Shown in pieces: positions 1 to 7,902 of a stretch of DNA of 55,672 nt. This stretch comes from Saprospiraceae bacterium. Lineage in GTDB: Bacteria; Bacteroidota; Bacteroidia; Chitinophagales; Saprospiraceae. The notes below the pieces were generated by a model, which worked only from the letters and a program-made list of their open reading frames with translations, was not told the DNA's origin and searched no databases. How positions within the stretch are numbered: position 1 is the first letter of the stretch; each line of letters opens with the position of its first letter. The position numbers and the translations under genes were made by a program. The stretch covers positions 29,821 through 85,492 of the forward strand of contig JAHDEL010000001.1 in the NCBI GenBank assembly GCA_020628855.1. The letters run 5' to 3'.

Positions 1-122
1 AGCCCATTTTGGTTCATGTTATAAACCCAAATTAAGAGAACAATAAAAAGGATAAACATGATAGCAAATTGGCCCATGCAAGATCCTTTCTTTCCCCAGT
101 TATGATTGTTACCTTCTGACAT
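1..122 (-). CDS. Small single-pass membrane protein, partial (cut by window start)
   Basis: An open frame begins with ATG at 122 and runs off the window edge after 40 complete codons. The visible N-terminus is hydrophilic (MSEGNNHNWGKKGSC) and is followed by one strongly hydrophobic segment at about residues 17-34 (FAIMFILFIVLLIWVY), then polar residues. This looks like a small inner-membrane protein with a short cytoplasmic head. It lies 72 bp downstream of the aminopeptidase P gene on the same strand. I do not recognise a family, and its end is not visible. Confidence 0.45.
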   Translation of the reverse strand, partial: MSEGNNHNWGKKGSCMGQFAIMFILFIVLLIWVYNMNQNG

Positions 123-194
123 CAGAGTGTGTTTTCAAATATTTAGCACAAAGAAAATCCAAATACTCCGAAAATCAAAGATTGTATCAATGAA

Positions 195-1967
195 TTAGAT
201 TGGTTTGCATTTGTTTTTTAACCATTCTTGCTCTTCAACACTCACTCGAGGTGATAGAAGATCATAAACCCTTTGATGATAACCATTTAGCCATTGTAAT
301 TCTTCGACGGTCAACATTGGCATTAAGAGCATTGCTGTATCTATAGGAAATACGGTAAGAGATTCATGTTCAAGAAAACCCTCGTGCTCGCTTTGCTTTG
401 TGACTATGCAGTTTTCAATTCGAATTCCATATTTTCCTGCCTTGTAATGACCTGGCTCGTTAGAAGTAATCATTCCAGCTTTTAGCACTGTATTAGATCG
501 CGAAGAAGGACCAGCCGTAAAGCCTTGTGGCGGTTCATGAACATTAAGGAAGTATCCAACTCCATGACCAGTACCATGGAGATAGTTAAGTCCATGCTGC
601 CAAAGAAATTGACGAGCATAAGCATCGATTTGGCCGCCTTGAGTGCCATGTGGGATCTTTGATTTATCTAATGCAATCATGCCTTTGAGTACACAAGTAT
701 ATGCAAGTTTTGTCTCCTCATCAATATCATTACCCATAGCAATCGTCCTTGTGATATCTGTGGTACCATCATGGTATTGACCTCCTGAATCAGCCAGTAA
801 TACACCTGAAGATTGTATAGTTGCAGAACTATCCTCTTTTGGTCTATAATGGATAATGGCTCCATTTCCTTTATATCCTATAATTGCAGGAAAACTTTCC
901 CCAAAGTAATTGTCTTGCTCTGCTCGACATTCAGCCAGTTTCATAGCAAAATCATACTCCGAGATTGCTGTACTATTGACATTATCTTCAAGCCACTTAA
1001 AGGCTTTAGTCAACGCTACTCCATCCTTTATCATAGCTTGTCTGATATGCTCGATCTCATTATCTGTCTTAATTGCTTTTAAAAGTCTTGCAGGACTAGT
1101 TTCTCTAACTATTTCGCAAGCGACAGCCTTACTTAATGCATAGCTACAAATATCTGGGTCTAAGGATAAGCTCATGGTGCTTGAGAGGTTCGATAAGTCC
1201 TCAGAAACAGTGTCGTAACTTTTTGTTACAATCCCTTGTTCGTGCAATAACTCCTTAATCTCAGGACTTACTTTACTTTCATTTATATAGAGTGTAGACT
1301 GTCCTTCATGCAATAGGAGATAAGCAATAAATACAGGGTTAAAGTCAACATCCCTTCCTCTCAAATTGAGAGTCCATACTATATCATCCAATGCACTTAA
1401 TAAGACATAATTTGCTTGAGTTTTCTGTAGTATGTTTTGGATTTTTTGTTCTGCAGTTATTGCCGCAAATGGTGCCTTGTGCTGAAATATTGGGGCTAAT
1501 GGTAACTCTGGTCTGCCTTCCTTCCAGACGAGGTCTATCAGATTAGCATCAGTCTTCAGATTAATGTTCTTCTTCTTTAATAGACTTTCGAGCTTTTCTA
1601 CCTGGCTAATCGAAAAATTATATCCATTTATACCTACAGTATCTCCTTGACTTAAATTTGATTGCAGCCATTTACTATAGCTTTCAGAAAATTGATTAAC
1701 CATCCTATGGAGCTCGAATGGAGTATCTGCTAACTCTTGTTCTCCTTGTAAAAAATACCTACTATCGGTCCAAACTCCCGCGTGATTATCAGCTACCATC
1801 GCTGTACCTGCTGATCCCGAAAAATTTGATATCCATTGTCTACATAACCAATGTTCTGCAACATACTCACTTTGGTGAGGGTCTGAAGACGGAATGATGA
1901 AAGCATTTACCCCTTCTCTAGACATAACTTTTCTAAGGGCATCTACCCTGTCCTTAATACTCTGCAT
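195..1967 (-). CDS. pepP: Xaa-Pro aminopeptidase (aminopeptidase P, M24B family)
   Basis: Cytoplasmic dimetal exopeptidase that removes an N-terminal residue preceding proline. The 590-residue length fits the long three-domain form of aminopeptidase P: two creatinase-type N-terminal domains (about 1-310) and a C-terminal pita-bread catalytic domain. The five expected metal ligands are all visible: Asp393 and Asp404 in DSGGQYHDGTTDITRT, His468 in HGTGHGVG, Glu504 in TSNEPGHY and Glu518 in RIEN. No signal peptide is seen. The gene stands alone, divergent from rpoN. The start ATG at 1967 gives the usual N-terminus for the family. Confidence 0.93.
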   Translation of the reverse strand: MQSIKDRVDALRKVMSREGVNAFIIPSSDPHQSEYVAEHWLCRQWISNFSGSAGTAMVADNHAGVWTDSRYFLQGEQELADTPFELHRMVNQFSESYSKWLQSNLSQGDTVGINGYNFSISQVEKLESLLKKKNINLKTDANLIDLVWKEGRPELPLAPIFQHKAPFAAITAEQKIQNILQKTQANYVLLSALDDIVWTLNLRGRDVDFNPVFIAYLLLHEGQSTLYINESKVSPEIKELLHEQGIVTKSYDTVSEDLSNLSSTMSLSLDPDICSYALSKAVACEIVRETSPARLLKAIKTDNEIEHIRQAMIKDGVALTKAFKWLEDNVNSTAISEYDFAMKLAECRAEQDNYFGESFPAIIGYKGNGAIIHYRPKEDSSATIQSSGVLLADSGGQYHDGTTDITRTIAMGNDIDEETKLAYTCVLKGMIALDKSKIPHGTQGGQIDAYARQFLWQHGLNYLHGTGHGVGYFLNVHEPPQGFTAGPSSRSNTVLKAGMITSNEPGHYKAGKYGIRIENCIVTKQSEHEGFLEHESLTVFPIDTAMLLMPMLTVEELQWLNGYHQRVYDLLSPRVSVEEQEWLKNKCKPI

Positions 1968-2135
1968 TGGTCAAAAATTGTTAAATGAACAATTAAATAT
2001 TATAAAAAAAACTAATATGAAAAATATACTCTATATTTGTCTTTACATACCACATCTTACACTTACCCAACTTGCACAAATATACTGTCCTGATTGTATT
2101 AATTTAGGAGATCGAAGAACTTCGAAAAGTCTTTC

Positions 2136-2166
2136 TTTGTTAACTAATATATACTCGGTCAGTTTG
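2136..2166 (+). promoter_or_regulatory. Candidate Bacteroidota promoter for rpoN
   Basis: TTTG at 2136-2139 is followed after 19 bases by TCAGTTTG at 2159-2166. This matches the -33 TTTG / -7 TAnnTTTG layout with one mismatch. The rpoN ATG lies 34 bases downstream. The rest of the 233-base divergent gap 1968-2200 shows nothing else I can name. Confidence 0.35.
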
Positions 2167-2200
2167 ATTTAGAAAACAAAAACCGAAAACACAAAGTGTC

Positions 2201-3685
2201 ATGTTAAAGCAGAATTTGAGTCAGAAGATGTTGCAAAAGCTGTCTCCTCAGCAGATACAGCTAATGAAGCTTTTGCAAATACCCACTTCGACACTTGATC
2301 AAAGAATAAAAGAAGAACTTGAAGCTAATCCAGCTCTTGACGAAGGCGAAAATGATAATCAAGAAGTTTTCGACTTGAACGAAGACGAAAAAGAGCAGGA
2401 AGAGCAAGAAGATTATGAATTAGATGATTATCTCAAAGATTATATTGAAGATGATCCAATAAGTTATAAAACAAAAATTGAAGATTTCGCTTCAGATGCT
2501 GAAACTAAGGCGATTCCTATTGCTGTAGAAAATTCTTTTCATGAGCATTTAGCTAAGCAAGTTGGCATGATGTCTTTCGAGGATGAAAAGCTAGAAAAGA
2601 TAGCTGCACAGATTATAGGAAGTATTGATAGTGATGGCTACTTGAGAAGAGAAAATGTTGCAATCAAAGATGATCTCTTATTCGCACAAAATATCGATGT
2701 TGAAGAGCATGAAATCGAAGCAATAATACAGTTGGTTCAAAAATTCGAACCACCAGGATTAGGTGCAAGGGATTTACAAGAATGTCTTCTCATTCAATTA
2801 GAATTCAAAGTGGATCTTGAAGAGGATAAATCCATAAGGCGTTCGCAACAGACTGCAATAAAAATTCTAAAAAATCACTTCGAAGAATTTTCTAAAAAAC
2901 ATTATACAAAGCTGCAAAAGAACCTCTTTATCTCAGAATCTGAGTTAAGAGATGCGATTCAAGAAATTTTAAAACTTAATCCTAAACCTGCAAGTAATTT
3001 TGTTGGTGCTGGACAAAGGTCAAATCAATACATTGTTCCTGATTTTATTATATCTAATAGAGATGGTGAGCTGGATCTCACTCTAAATAGTAGGAACGCA
3101 CCTGATCTCAGAGTAAATGATCATTATCAAGATATGCTTAAAGCATATAAGATATCCACTGAAGGAAGGAGGTCGACAAAGAAAGAGAAGGAAGCTGTGA
3201 TGTTCATCAAGCAGAAAATTGACTCTGCAAAATGGTTTATTGATGCCATCAAGCAACGTCAAGAAACATTGATGAATACAATGTATTCTATCATGCAATT
3301 CCAGCAGGATTATTTCATGACTGGTGATGAAAAGCAACTTAAGCCAATGATTCTCAAAGATATTTCTGAGATCACTGGTTTGGATATCTCTACTATATCA
3401 AGAGTAGCTAATAGTAAATTTGTACAAACTGAATTCGGAACCAAGCGACTCAAAGATTTCTTTTCAGAATCCTTACAGGCTCAAGATGGCAGTCTTGTCT
3501 CCACTCTTGAAGTCAAAAATATCCTCAGTGATATTATTGCTGGAGAAGATAAGAGAAAGCCACACTCGGATGAGAAGCTGAAAAACATGCTCGAAAAACG
3601 AGGATATAATATCGCACGGCGGACTGTAGCTAAGTATAGAGAGCAACTCAATATCCCAGTTGCAAGGTTAAGAAAAGAGTTATAA
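2201..3685 (+). CDS. rpoN: RNA polymerase sigma-54 factor
   Basis: Alternative sigma factor that binds -24/-12 promoters and needs AAA+ activators to melt DNA. The 494-residue protein has the three expected regions. Region I is Gln-rich at the N-terminus (residues about 1-50, QQIQLMKLLQIP). An acidic linker follows (about 50-80, rich in Glu/Asp). The core-binding and helix-turn-helix region follows (LKDISEITGLDISTISR, about 388-404). The RpoN box reads ARRTVAKYRE at residues 472-481, near the C-terminus. No sigma-54 activator is encoded in this window, so its targets lie elsewhere. scpB follows 49 bp downstream but seems to have its own -7 element. Confidence 0.96.
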   Translation: MLKQNLSQKMLQKLSPQQIQLMKLLQIPTSTLDQRIKEELEANPALDEGENDNQEVFDLNEDEKEQEEQEDYELDDYLKDYIEDDPISYKTKIEDFASDAETKAIPIAVENSFHEHLAKQVGMMSFEDEKLEKIAAQIIGSIDSDGYLRRENVAIKDDLLFAQNIDVEEHEIEAIIQLVQKFEPPGLGARDLQECLLIQLEFKVDLEEDKSIRRSQQTAIKILKNHFEEFSKKHYTKLQKNLFISESELRDAIQEILKLNPKPASNFVGAGQRSNQYIVPDFIISNRDGELDLTLNSRNAPDLRVNDHYQDMLKAYKISTEGRRSTKKEKEAVMFIKQKIDSAKWFIDAIKQRQETLMNTMYSIMQFQQDYFMTGDEKQLKPMILKDISEITGLDISTISRVANSKFVQTEFGTKRLKDFFSESLQAQDGSLVSTLEVKNILSDIIAGEDKRKPHSDEKLKNMLEKRGYNIARRTVAKYREQLNIPVARLRKEL

Positions 3686-3705
3686 CAGAAATACGGAGTT
3701 CAGAG

Positions 3706-3713
3706 TATCTTTG
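3706..3713 (+). promoter_or_regulatory. Candidate -7 promoter element for scpB
   Basis: TATCTTTG is a perfect match to the Bacteroidota TAnnTTTG element and lies between rpoN and scpB, 21 bases before the GTG start. No clear -33 TTTG is seen at the usual distance. Confidence 0.4.
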
Positions 3714-3734
3714 CACCTCATGTGAATAGATATC

Positions 3735-4313
3735 GTGGGTAGCAAACTTCAAACTTATATTGAGAGCCTCATTTTTGTGGCTACAAAACCTATTTCGAAA
3801 GAAGCAATCAGGCTTGCCCTGAATGACTATCTGACTACTTCAATCAAGGTCAAAGAAGTAGAAACAATCCTGGGTAGTATTATGGAAAAGTACCAAGACG
3901 AAACATACCCATTCGAAGTTAGAGAAATTGCAAATGGATTTGCTTTTATGACTAAAGGTGCATTCCATGAACTGAATGGCAAAGTTCTCAAAAGAGAAAA
4001 TAAAAAGAAGCTTACCAGGACCGCTCTAGAAACTCTGTCAATCATTGCCTATAAACAACCCGTTACAAAGGGAGATATTGAATCCATTCGTGGGGTTTCG
4101 TCTGATTATACTATCCAAAAATTGATGGAAAAAGAGCTCATTGAAATCTCAGGAAGAGCAGAAACTTTGGGCAGACCATTGTTATATACTACTTCTGAAA
4201 AATTCATGAACCATTTTGGTCTTAAATCTATTAATGATTTACCAAAGCTCAAGGAATTCAAATTAGAACAAGATGAGCAAGGTGAACAACGATCAGACTC
4301 AGAATCCGAATAG
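3735..4313 (+). CDS. scpB: Chromosome segregation/condensation protein ScpB
   Basis: Subunit of the SMC-ScpA-ScpB condensin complex that compacts and separates chromosomes. The 192-residue protein has two winged-helix domains. The second holds family signatures: LETLSIIAYKQPVT (about 98-111), SIRGV (about 117-121), GRPLLY (about 146-151) and FGLKSINDLP (about 161-170). The C-terminal tail is acidic. The start is GTG at 3735, chosen because the first family residues (LQTYIESLIF) come directly after it. The stop at 4313 is one base from the next start, so scpB and the DUF2480 gene are probably cotranscribed. scpA is not in the window. Confidence 0.92.
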   Translation: MGSKLQTYIESLIFVATKPISKEAIRLALNDYLTTSIKVKEVETILGSIMEKYQDETYPFEVREIANGFAFMTKGAFHELNGKVLKRENKKKLTRTALETLSIIAYKQPVTKGDIESIRGVSSDYTIQKLMEKELIEISGRAETLGRPLLYTTSEKFMNHFGLKSINDLPKLKEFKLEQDEQGEQRSDSESE

Positions 4314-4314
4314 C

Positions 4315-4827
4315 ATGGCAGAAACCTTAATAAATAGAGTTGCAAACAGTTCAATACAAACTATTGACCTCGCTCAATTTCTTCCTCAAAAAGATTTTGT
4401 AGTATTTGATATTAAAGAATATCTCTTCCAAGGTCTTATCCTAAAAGAAAAGGATTTTCGTACAAGTCTTAAGACATCAGACTGGAGCAGCTTTGATAAT
4501 AAAATTGCTCTAGTCATCTGTAGTGTAGATGCTATTATCCCGCAATGGGCGTACGCTTTAATCTCTACAACACTTTCTCCCTTTGTCAGTGATGTTTTTG
4601 TTGGCACGGAGCAAGAATATATCAAAGCACATTATAAATCAGTTCTTGATCATGCAGATTTTAGCAGTTATCAAGACAAGCCAATAATATTAAAAGGCTG
4701 TGGAGATACAAAAGTACCTGCTGAAGCGTTTTCTATTATGGCGCTAAAGCTACAAGGTATTGCTAAGTCAATTATGTATGGCGAAGCATGTTCAGCAGTG
4801 CCAGTCTATAAAAAACCGAGGCAATAA
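4315..4827 (+). CDS. DUF2480 family protein
   Basis: A protein of about 170 residues resembling the DUF2480 family, which is found mainly in Bacteroidota and has no assigned function. It carries the typical N-terminus (LINRVANSSIQTIDL), DFVVFDIKEYLFQGLILKEK, and the C-terminal CGDTKVPAEAFSI and LMYGEACSAVPVYK-like region. A longer frame could begin at 4273 inside scpB, but ATG 4315 starts exactly where the family homology begins, so I use it. No signal peptide or membrane segment is seen. It is presumably cytoplasmic and sits one base after scpB. Confidence 0.85.
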   Translation: MAETLINRVANSSIQTIDLAQFLPQKDFVVFDIKEYLFQGLILKEKDFRTSLKTSDWSSFDNKIALVICSVDAIIPQWAYALISTTLSPFVSDVFVGTEQEYIKAHYKSVLDHADFSSYQDKPIILKGCGDTKVPAEAFSIMALKLQGIAKSIMYGEACSAVPVYKKPRQ

Positions 4828-4850
4828 TTCCTATCTTTTTATTGCTCACT

Positions 4851-4858
4851 TAACTTTG
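4851..4858 (+). promoter_or_regulatory. Candidate -7 promoter element (leaderless position) for the lytic transglycosylase
   Basis: TAACTTTG matches TAnnTTTG perfectly. Four bases separate its G from the ATG at 4863, which would place the transcription start at the start codon itself. A -33 element is not evident. Confidence 0.4.
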
Positions 4859-4862
4859 TTGA

Positions 4863-5756
4863 ATGATGATCCTGAGGATGCTCAAATACTACTTCATGAC
4901 TATTGGTGTTATTGCCAGTGGTGTACTTCTTATAGCTGCTACTACAGATATTTCACTATCTGATATGCTTCCGCAAATAGTCAAGTCTGTCAAATTAGAT
5001 CGAGGTTATAATTTTGCCGGTGAACCGATGCCTCTAAATGAAGATACCAGAGAAAGATTGGATAGAGAGCTTACTGTAAATGCATATTGGCACTCTTCTA
5101 CACTACTCAATATCAAATTGGCCAATAAATATCTTCCTGCGATCGAAAAAATCCTTCGTGAAGAAGGTGTTCCTGAAGACTTTAAATACTTAGCAATAGC
5201 CGAAAGTGGACTGAGAAATGTTTCTTCTCCTGCTGGAGCTAAAGGTTTCTGGCAATTTAGAAAACTAGCTGGTCAGGAGATGGGTCTAGAGATTAATAGC
5301 GAGGTGGATGAACGTTACCATCTTGAGAAATCAACAAGAGCAGCTTGTAAATATATTAAGCAATTACACAAAAGATTTGGTTCTTATACTGAAGCAGCAG
5401 CAGCATATAATGTAGGGCCTACGAAACTTGCAAGCGAACTGAAAAAACAAGGTGAGGAAAAATATTATGACCTTAACCTCAATGAGGAAACAAGTAGATA
5501 TGTCTTCAGGCTGATGGCACTAAAAGAAATTCTTTCACGTCCCAATGATTTTGGTTTTTATGTAGATGGATCTGATAAATATTTCCAACAGGCTGATCTA
5601 AAGAAAGTCTTAGTAGATAAGACTATCTCAAGTTGGAAGGAGTTTGCTGAGCAACATGGTGTATCTTATAGAATGCTAAAATATTATAATCCTTGGTTGA
5701 TTGACTCTAAGCTCACAGTCAAGCATAATACTTATTATGTGAGTGTTCCACGCTGA
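4863..5756 (+). CDS. Lytic transglycosylase (SLT domain, family 1)
   Basis: Cleaves the MurNAc-GlcNAc bond of peptidoglycan, forming 1,6-anhydro ends. An N-terminal hydrophobic segment (residues about 8-27) acts as a signal or membrane anchor, so it should work in the periplasm. The SLT fold at about 85-225 contains the catalytic Glu114 in AIAESGL, the GAKGFWQF motif and AAYNVGP. The C-terminal 60 residues (SWKEFAEQHGVSYRMLKYYNPWL) look like a LysM-like peptidoglycan-binding remnant, as in MltD. Two ATGs are adjacent at 4863 and 4866. It begins a close set with the PLP enzyme and VanZ-like genes, which are 8 and 3 bp apart. Confidence 0.9.
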   Translation: MMILRMLKYYFMTIGVIASGVLLIAATTDISLSDMLPQIVKSVKLDRGYNFAGEPMPLNEDTRERLDRELTVNAYWHSSTLLNIKLANKYLPAIEKILREEGVPEDFKYLAIAESGLRNVSSPAGAKGFWQFRKLAGQEMGLEINSEVDERYHLEKSTRAACKYIKQLHKRFGSYTEAAAAYNVGPTKLASELKKQGEEKYYDLNLNEETSRYVFRLMALKEILSRPNDFGFYVDGSDKYFQQADLKKVLVDKTISSWKEFAEQHGVSYRMLKYYNPWLIDSKLTVKHNTYYVSVPR

Positions 5757-5764
5757 TCAATATT

Positions 5765-6988
5765 ATGATTTCAAGGCGTACATTTACAAAAAATCTTCCT
5801 GTCATGTTAGGTGCTTTGTCTCTCCCAAATCTCCCTGAAATTACAATCTCGGACTGGCAATCAATAAAAGATTTGTACTCTGTAGATCAGTATCCATACA
5901 TCCATCTGAATAGCGGAAGTGCTGGCATAATGCCTAAAGTTGTGGAGCAGCAACTCAATAACTTAGCAGCTCAAATGAATCAAAATCCTCCCTATGAATT
6001 ATGGGATTCTTGGGCAGAATTGCGCTATAAAAACAAAAAAAGGCTAGGCAATCTGATTAATGCCAAACCTACTGAAATCGCTCAGGTTAAGAATACAACT
6101 GAAGCTATCAATTTCATTGTCTTCGGCTACCCATTTCAGAAAGGTGAAAGAATACTCTATGGATCACAAGAATATCCTTTTGCGGTTGGGTCTGTTCAAC
6201 AATTGCACAAAAAATATGCAGTAGGATATGATGTTCTGCCAATGGATGACATAGATGAACTCTCAGATGAAGAAATTATTGAACGTTATAAATCAGCTTT
6301 AAAGCCAGAAACTAAGCTACTCCTCATTAGTCTGATTACTTTTCGAGAAGGCCGCATTCTACCTATTAAAGCTATAACTGAAGTCGCTCATAGCAATGGT
6401 ACAGAAGTATTATTAGATGCAGCTCATGCCTATGCTCACTTCTCTCATGACGTTAAGGAACTTGACATAGACTACTATGCAACCAGTCTGCACAAATGGT
6501 TAAGTGCACCTCATGGTACTGGTCTTCTCTATATGAAAGCAGAACATATACACAAAATACTGCCACCAATTCCTGCTCACGATGATGAGAGTGATATTGT
6601 AAAGTTTTCCAACCTTGGCACTAGACCATTCCAACAAGAAATAGGTGTCAGCTATGCCTTGACGTTTCAAGACACAATCGGTTTTCAAAAAAAGACAAAG
6701 AGACTTTATGAGCTGACCGAATATTGGACTGAACAAGTTTCATCTATGAATACTGTTAGACTACACACCCCAATAGAGCCAAGCAAATGTGGCGCTGTTG
6801 CTTCTTTCTCGATAGCAGGAAAGTCGAGTCAAATGTTGTCCAAACAATTGATGCAAGACTATGGTATCCATGCAAAACCAAGCGGTTATGCAGGGAAGAG
6901 TTTTGTGAGAGTGTCTCCTAATCTCTTCACACTGGAGTCAGACTTGAATCAACTTGTGAAAGCTATTGACAAACTCTCAAAATCTTGA
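5765..6988 (+). CDS. Class V aminotransferase-like PLP enzyme with Tat-type signal
   Basis: Fold-type I PLP enzyme resembling isopenicillin-N epimerase/cysteine desulfurase-like proteins; the substrate cannot be named. The internal aldimine lysine is Lys244 in SLHKWLSAPHGTGLL. Asp218 in LLDAAHAYAH should bind the pyridine nitrogen. The N-terminus has a twin-arginine pattern, SRRTFTK at residues 3-9, followed by a modest hydrophobic stretch (LPVMLGALSLP), so export of the folded holoenzyme by Tat is plausible. The start ATG at 5765 is 8 bp after the transglycosylase stop. A cysteine that would make it a desulfurase was not evident near residue 330. Confidence 0.85.
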   Translation: MISRRTFTKNLPVMLGALSLPNLPEITISDWQSIKDLYSVDQYPYIHLNSGSAGIMPKVVEQQLNNLAAQMNQNPPYELWDSWAELRYKNKKRLGNLINAKPTEIAQVKNTTEAINFIVFGYPFQKGERILYGSQEYPFAVGSVQQLHKKYAVGYDVLPMDDIDELSDEEIIERYKSALKPETKLLLISLITFREGRILPIKAITEVAHSNGTEVLLDAAHAYAHFSHDVKELDIDYYATSLHKWLSAPHGTGLLYMKAEHIHKILPPIPAHDDESDIVKFSNLGTRPFQQEIGVSYALTFQDTIGFQKKTKRLYELTEYWTEQVSSMNTVRLHTPIEPSKCGAVASFSIAGKSSQMLSKQLMQDYGIHAKPSGYAGKSFVRVSPNLFTLESDLNQLVKAIDKLSKS

Positions 6989-6991
6989 TTT

Positions 6992-7810
6992 TTGCTAGCT
7001 TTTTATCAATGGTTACGTCAGCATAGACTGGTCAATTGGGTTATCCTCATTGCATACTTCCTTATAGTAGTACTTCCACATGAACAAGTAGGCTTATTTA
7101 TTTCTAAATTATTTAAAGGTGTCCCTCTCGAATCCTATAATGCTACGATACTCGGACTAAGCATTTCACTGGCTTTATTGCTATTAATTCCATTTATTCT
7201 CAGAATCAAAAAGTTAGAAAAGAAACAAACACTGATCTTTTATACAGCGGCGACTCTACTGCTAATAACTTTCTGCCTTCATACGATTATCATCTTTAAT
7301 GTGGAGTTAATCCATGTGTTTCAATATGCTGTGTTTGCAATATTGGCTTTTCCACTTTTTGAGCATTATACTTTGACACTCATAATGACAACGCTCTTTG
7401 GGGCATATGATGAAGCATATCAATACTTTTGGTTGTCTCCAGAAAGAACTGATTATTATGATATGAATGATGTAATATTCAATACTCTTGGTGGCGGAGT
7501 GGGCTTACTTTGGATCAAAAGTTATGAAATACAACAGATGAGACTAGGTTGGAAAAAATGGATTACCTCACTACCAGTTCTACTATTTATGCTTACAATC
7601 ATAACGATTCTAGGGTTAATTCTCTTTGGTGTCATGAGCTATGGACCTAGTGATTCTGTTGATCCTCTTTGGTCCCTTGTCAGGGAAATGCCAGAAGGGT
7701 TTTGGAAGTCACTACGCAAAGGTGAGATTGTGTATCATATAACCCTACCATTGGAAGGCCTCTGTTATATTCTATTACTTTGGCTTTTTTATAGCCGGCT
7801 CACTTCCTAG
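6992..7810 (+). CDS. VanZ-like integral membrane protein
   Basis: About seven hydrophobic segments. The VanZ-like core is at residues about 105-175: HVFQYAVFAILAF, then GAYDEAYQYF with Asp140/Glu141/Gln144, then DMNDVIFNTLGGGVG. These conserved polar residues within helices are typical of VanZ-like proteins, most of which are unrelated to glycopeptide resistance. The start is TTG at 6992, three bases after the previous stop; no ATG is available nearby. A periplasmic stretch near 225-245 precedes the last helix. The function is unknown, possibly in the cell envelope given its neighbours. Confidence 0.8.
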   Translation: MLAFYQWLRQHRLVNWVILIAYFLIVVLPHEQVGLFISKLFKGVPLESYNATILGLSISLALLLLIPFILRIKKLEKKQTLIFYTAATLLLITFCLHTIIIFNVELIHVFQYAVFAILAFPLFEHYTLTLIMTTLFGAYDEAYQYFWLSPERTDYYDMNDVIFNTLGGGVGLLWIKSYEIQQMRLGWKKWITSLPVLLFMLTIITILGLILFGVMSYGPSDSVDPLWSLVREMPEGFWKSLRKGEIVYHITLPLEGLCYILLLWLFYSRLTS

Positions 7811-7902
7811 TTTGTATAGAAAAAGACACTTTTAGTCTAACCAAGTCCTTCCTCCACAAGTAGATAAGTATTTTTAGCAATCTATTTATTTAATCTAAAA
7901 CA

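Noticed and set aside
1894-2172. Plus-strand frame of 92 codons crossing the pepP-rpoN gap
   Set aside because: It begins inside pepP on the other strand, has low-complexity composition and no recognisable product.
6992-7810. VanZ-like gene as glycopeptide resistance
   Set aside because: VanZ-like domains are common membrane proteins; no vanHAX or regulator genes are present.
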